This document shows, one piece after another, positions 5,595 to 7,576 of a stretch of DNA of 7,576 nucleotides; within the stretch, counting starts at the first letter, position 1, and each line of letters opens with the position of its first letter. The stretch comes from SZUA-320 sp041612035 (GTDB taxonomy: Bacteria > Gemmatimonadota > Gemmatimonadetes > Gemmatimonadales > GWC2-71-9). The notes under the pieces were generated by a model that did no database searches, was not told the DNA's origin, and saw only the letters and a program-made list of their open reading frames with translations. The position numbers and the translations under genes were made by a program. The stretch covers positions 1-7,576 of the forward strand of contig JBFILX010000107.1 of assembly GCA_041612035.1 (NCBI GenBank), read 5' to 3'.

Positions 5595-7132
5595 GGCCCC
5601 TCGCCCCCGCCCGGCCCCACGGCCCGCGCCTCGGCGACCATGGCGGCCACCTCCCGCATCAGCGTCGGCCCGTGGTACGGGATGCCGTCCTTGATGGTCC
5701 ATTCCACGCCCCCGACCCGGACGGAGCGCCCGTCCACCACCCGCTCGGTGCCGGTGGGGTACAGCACCTTGAGATCTTCCAGGGGATTGCCGTTCACCAC
5801 GATCAGGTCGGCGGCGAAGCCCTTTCGCACCCGGCCCAGCGTCTCCGCCTGCCCGAGGATGGCGGCGTTGTTGCCGGTGGCGTGCCGGATGACGGTCAGC
5901 GGGTGGAACCCGGCCTCCTGGTGCAGCTCGAGCTCCCGGATCAGGCCGAACCCGTACATCTGGTAGATGAAGCCCGCGTCTTCGCCCGCCCCGATCAGGC
6001 CCCCACGACGGCCGAAGTCGCGGAGCGCGGCCATCCAGAGGCGGTAGTTCTCCTTCCAGTACACCTCGTCGGTCGAGGTCCAGCCCAGGAAGTACGATCC
6101 GTGGCTCGCGGGATCGGGCCGGAAGAACGCCTCGAGGGCCGGGTGCAGGTAGTCACGGAACCAGGGCTGCTGCTGGGCCCGGAGCAGGTCGCGGCTCGCC
6201 TCGTAGATCACCAGGGTGGGGTCCCACGCCACGCCGCGGGCCACCATGGAGTCGAGGACCATCGCCAGCCGGGCGGGGTCGGCTTCCCGCCACAGGCGTC
6301 CCGCGTACCGGAAGCGGTCGACCTCGTCGAGGTAGTTGTAGTGGGCCGGGAAGTTCTGCACCCCGTCCAGCAGGGCGGCGTCGGGCACACCGTACCAGTG
6401 CTCGATGGACCGGGTCCCGCCCCGGATGTCGTCCCAGGCGGTGGTCTCCTCCACCCCGACGTGGTGGGCCACCGGCAGCCCCGCCAGGCGCGCCTCGTCG
6501 AGCATCGCCTGGAGCAGGTCCCGGTCCATCCCCGAGATCTTGATCCCGTCCACCCCGACCTGCTTCAGCTCCCGCACCCGGGCCCGGGCCTCGGCCGGGG
6601 TGGCGGGCTGGGGACGCCGGTTGTAGCCGGCGTAGATGAACATCCGGGGCGCCTCCAGCGCGCCGCGCGCGCTCTGCGCCTTGAGGTCGAGCAGGGCCCG
6701 CGGATCGCTCCCCGCGCTCACGTCGCGGACGGTGGTGATGCCCGAGGCCAGCCACAGCTTGAACTGGTAGGCGTAGGGCTGCGGGATTCCGCCCCGCTCG
6801 TTCTGCAGGTGCGCGTGCAGGTTGATGAGCCCGGGCAGCACGAAGCGACCCGCGGCGTCGACCACCACGGGGGCCTCGGGCCGCCGCTGCCGCCCCTCGC
6901 GCAGGGCCACCGGATCGAGTGCGACCAGGTCGGCGATCCGGCCCTGCTCGAGCACGATGTCATAGGGCCCCGAGGCCGGGGTGCCGGCCCCGTCCACCAC
7001 CATGGCGTCCCGGATGACCATCCGGTCCGGCCGCTGCCCGTGGGTGGGGCCAGGGGCCGCCGGGGCCTGCGAGGCCGCCGGGGCCGGGGTGAGCAGGAGG
7101 AACGCGAGGGTGGACACGGCGTACCGGTACAT
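5591..7132 (-). CDS. Exported amidohydrolase family protein
   Basis: A 513-residue metal-dependent hydrolase of the amidohydrolase superfamily (imidazolonepropionase/prolidase-like branch). A Sec signal peptide is clear: short N-region, hydrophobic core at 5-15 and likely cleavage after AAS (about residue 21). The catalytic TIM barrel follows a small beta domain with DAAGRFVLPGLINLHAHL; His106 and His108 form the HxH metal motif. Other candidate ligands are Lys198 (GIKIS, possible carboxylated Lys), His223 or His224 (VAHHVG), His245 (SIEHW) and the catalytic Asp385 (GAGEDAGF). The C-terminus has the usual HATGNNAAILG, then GRVRKGFAADLIVVNGNPLEDL. Length is normal to slightly long. The substrate is unknown; exported relatives include aryl-dipeptidases and cyclic imide or lactone hydrolases. 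The ATG at 7132 starts the signal peptide. No strong Shine-Dalgarno is seen, but a TATCTT promoter lies 54 nt upstream. The deaminase follows with a 4-bp overlap. Confidence 0.92.
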   Translation of the reverse strand: MYRYAVSTLAFLLLTPAPAASQAPAAPGPTHGQRPDRMVIRDAMVVDGAGTPASGPYDIVLEQGRIADLVALDPVALREGRQRRPEAPVVVDAAGRFVLPGLINLHAHLQNERGGIPQPYAYQFKLWLASGITTVRDVSAGSDPRALLDLKAQSARGALEAPRMFIYAGYNRRPQPATPAEARARVRELKQVGVDGIKISGMDRDLLQAMLDEARLAGLPVAHHVGVEETTAWDDIRGGTRSIEHWYGVPDAALLDGVQNFPAHYNYLDEVDRFRYAGRLWREADPARLAMVLDSMVARGVAWDPTLVIYEASRDLLRAQQQPWFRDYLHPALEAFFRPDPASHGSYFLGWTSTDEVYWKENYRLWMAALRDFGRRGGLIGAGEDAGFIYQMYGFGLIRELELHQEAGFHPLTVIRHATGNNAAILGQAETLGRVRKGFAADLIVVNGNPLEDLKVLYPTGTERVVDGRSVRVGGVEWTIKDGIPYHGPTLMREVAAMVAEARAVGPGGGEGP

Positions 7133-7133
7133 G

Positions 7134-7143
7134 GCGGATCCGC
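7134..7143. repeat. 10-bp palindrome GCGGATCCGC at the amidohydrolase start
   Basis: The perfect palindrome ends one base before the ATG at 7132 and occupies the place of the ribosome binding site. It could fold over that site or be bound by a dimeric protein. Chance is also possible at this GC content. Confidence 0.25.
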
Positions 7144-7169
7144 GGTTCGGGGACGGGGGGCTCGGGCAG

Positions 7170-7184
7170 CCGGGGAAGCCCCGG
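7170..7184. repeat. inverted repeat CCGGGG-n3-CCCCGG beside the amidohydrolase promoter
   Basis: Perfect 6-bp arms (7170-7175 and 7179-7184) flank AAG. The dyad sits immediately downstream, in the minus-strand sense, of the -10 TATCTT at 7191-7186, so it covers the expected transcription start. That is a classical operator position; the regulator is unknown. Confidence 0.4.
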
Positions 7185-7185
7185 G

Positions 7186-7214
7186 AAGATAGGGATCGGC
7201 CGGGCGGGTCGCCA
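7186..7214 (-). promoter_or_regulatory. promoter of the amidohydrolase-deaminase operon
   Basis: Minus strand: TGGCGA (7214-7209, three of six -35 bases), 17 nt, then TATCTT (7191-7186, four of six -10 bases) within CCCTATCTTCC. This 11-mer is identical to the one just upstream of the oligopeptidase gene. The expected start near 7179 gives a leader of about 45-50 nt. Confidence 0.5.
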
Positions 7215-7219
7215 CGCGG

Positions 7220-7248
7220 TTGCGGCCTTTCCGGGGGCGCGGTACCCT
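7220..7248 (+). promoter_or_regulatory. candidate promoter of the exported hypothetical gene
   Basis: TTGCGG (7220-7225), 17 nt, then TACCCT (7243-7248). Each hexamer matches three of six consensus bases but spacing is ideal, and the expected start near 7255 gives a 20-nt leader. It is back-to-back with the minus-strand promoter; the two -35 boxes are 5 bp apart. Confidence 0.35.
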
Positions 7249-7274
7249 AGGGAACCCTCACCCGCGAGTCCGCC

Positions 7275-7576
7275 ATGGCCCGGTTCACGGTCGCGTGCGC
7301 CGCCCTGATGGTCCTGCTTCCCGTACCGGGGGCGACGCAGCCGGCATCCGAGCGTCGGGCCCCCGCGCCGCTCTTCGCCGAGGAGGCGCCCCTGGCTCTG
7401 ACCCTCACGGCCGACCTGCGCGGCGTCTTCCGCGATCGCGACACGACGCAGGCCATCTGGCTGCCGGCCACCCTGCAGTGGAAGGAGGGCGACTCCACCC
7501 GCACCATGGCCGTGGAACTCACCACCCGCGGGCACTTCCGCCTGAAGCCCTCGACCTGCCGGTTCCCCCCGCTCCG
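7275..7576 (+). CDS. Exported protein of unknown function, N-terminal part (3' end outside window)
   Basis: An open frame runs from the ATG at 7275 to the window end, giving the first 100 residues. The start is the first ATG after an in-frame TAG at 7248-7250. Residues 1-22 form a signal peptide (hydrophobic ACAALMVLLPVPGA, cleavage near ATQPA). The mature region reads FAEEAPLALTLTADLRGVFRDRD, then LPATLQW, an MAVELTTRGHFRL strand and STCRFPPLR. This matches a pattern I know from uncharacterised exported proteins of Gemmatimonadota and related phyla: a PL-LTLTA-LF-RD segment followed by TRGxFRL and CxFPPLR, sometimes placed near CotH-like or outer-membrane proteins. No function can be assigned. 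No clear Shine-Dalgarno is seen. The gene diverges from the amidohydrolase gene across a 142-bp region holding promoters for both. Confidence 0.8.
   Translation, partial: MARFTVACAALMVLLPVPGATQPASERRAPAPLFAEEAPLALTLTADLRGVFRDRDTTQAIWLPATLQWKEGDSTRTMAVELTTRGHFRLKPSTCRFPPL

Noticed and set aside
5672..7192. A 506-codon plus-strand open frame antisense to the amidohydrolase
   Set aside because: Same shadow effect; the translation is compositionally biased, while the minus strand shows a signal peptide and all metal-site motifs.
1..7576. Search for a defence island, CRISPR array, retron-like RNA, tRNA or mobile element
   Set aside because: I saw no direct-repeat array, no tRNA-like cloverleaf, no transposase or integrase motif and no terminal inverted repeats; gene content is metabolic and compact.

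Overview
This is a dense, high-GC window (roughly 70% G+C by eye) of an apparently ordinary bacterial chromosome. It has nine protein-coding genes, two of them cut by the window edges. I see no RNA gene, CRISPR array, insertion sequence, phage gene or recombination site. Extreme GC, exported metalloenzymes and amidohydrolases, a DinB/GNAT pair, and a signal-peptide hypothetical protein of a kind I associate with Gemmatimonadota suggest an environmental Gemmatimonadota or a close relative. That placement is inference from gene character, not proof.

Layout. (1) 1-273, plus strand: the C-terminal end of a metallo-beta-lactamase-fold hydrolase. Its stop overlaps the stop of the next, convergent gene. 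(2) 270-4368, minus strand, read right to left: an exported RNase Z/AtsA-like metallo-beta-lactamase-fold hydrolase, a DinB-like protein, a RimJ/RimL-type GNAT acetyltransferase, then an oligopeptidase B. The first three overlap one another (11 bp, then 4 bp) and look like one translationally coupled operon. The peptidase follows after 28 bp and seems to have its own promoter, possibly giving a leaderless mRNA. (3) 4369-4608: a divergent intergenic region with promoter-like elements and a short dyad. (4) 4609-5031, plus strand: a small two-repeat protein behind a near-perfect Shine-Dalgarno sequence. (5) 5025-7132, minus strand: an exported amidohydrolase coupled through a GTGA overlap to a guanine-deaminase-like nucleoside deaminase, which ends convergently against the small gene. 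(6) 7133-7274: a divergent intergenic region with back-to-back promoter candidates. (7) 7275 to the window end, plus strand: the N-terminus of an exported protein of unknown function.

Working together. The catalytic proteins are mainly hydrolases of peptides, small molecules and nucleobases, split between the cell envelope and the cytoplasm. This fits scavenging or detoxification rather than one pathway. I did not find a convincing new multi-gene system. The points most worth a second look are the internally duplicated small protein at 4609-5031, the 11-base promoter element shared by two genes (one apparently leaderless), and a 9-bp UUCG-capped hairpin placed as a terminator inside an opposing gene.
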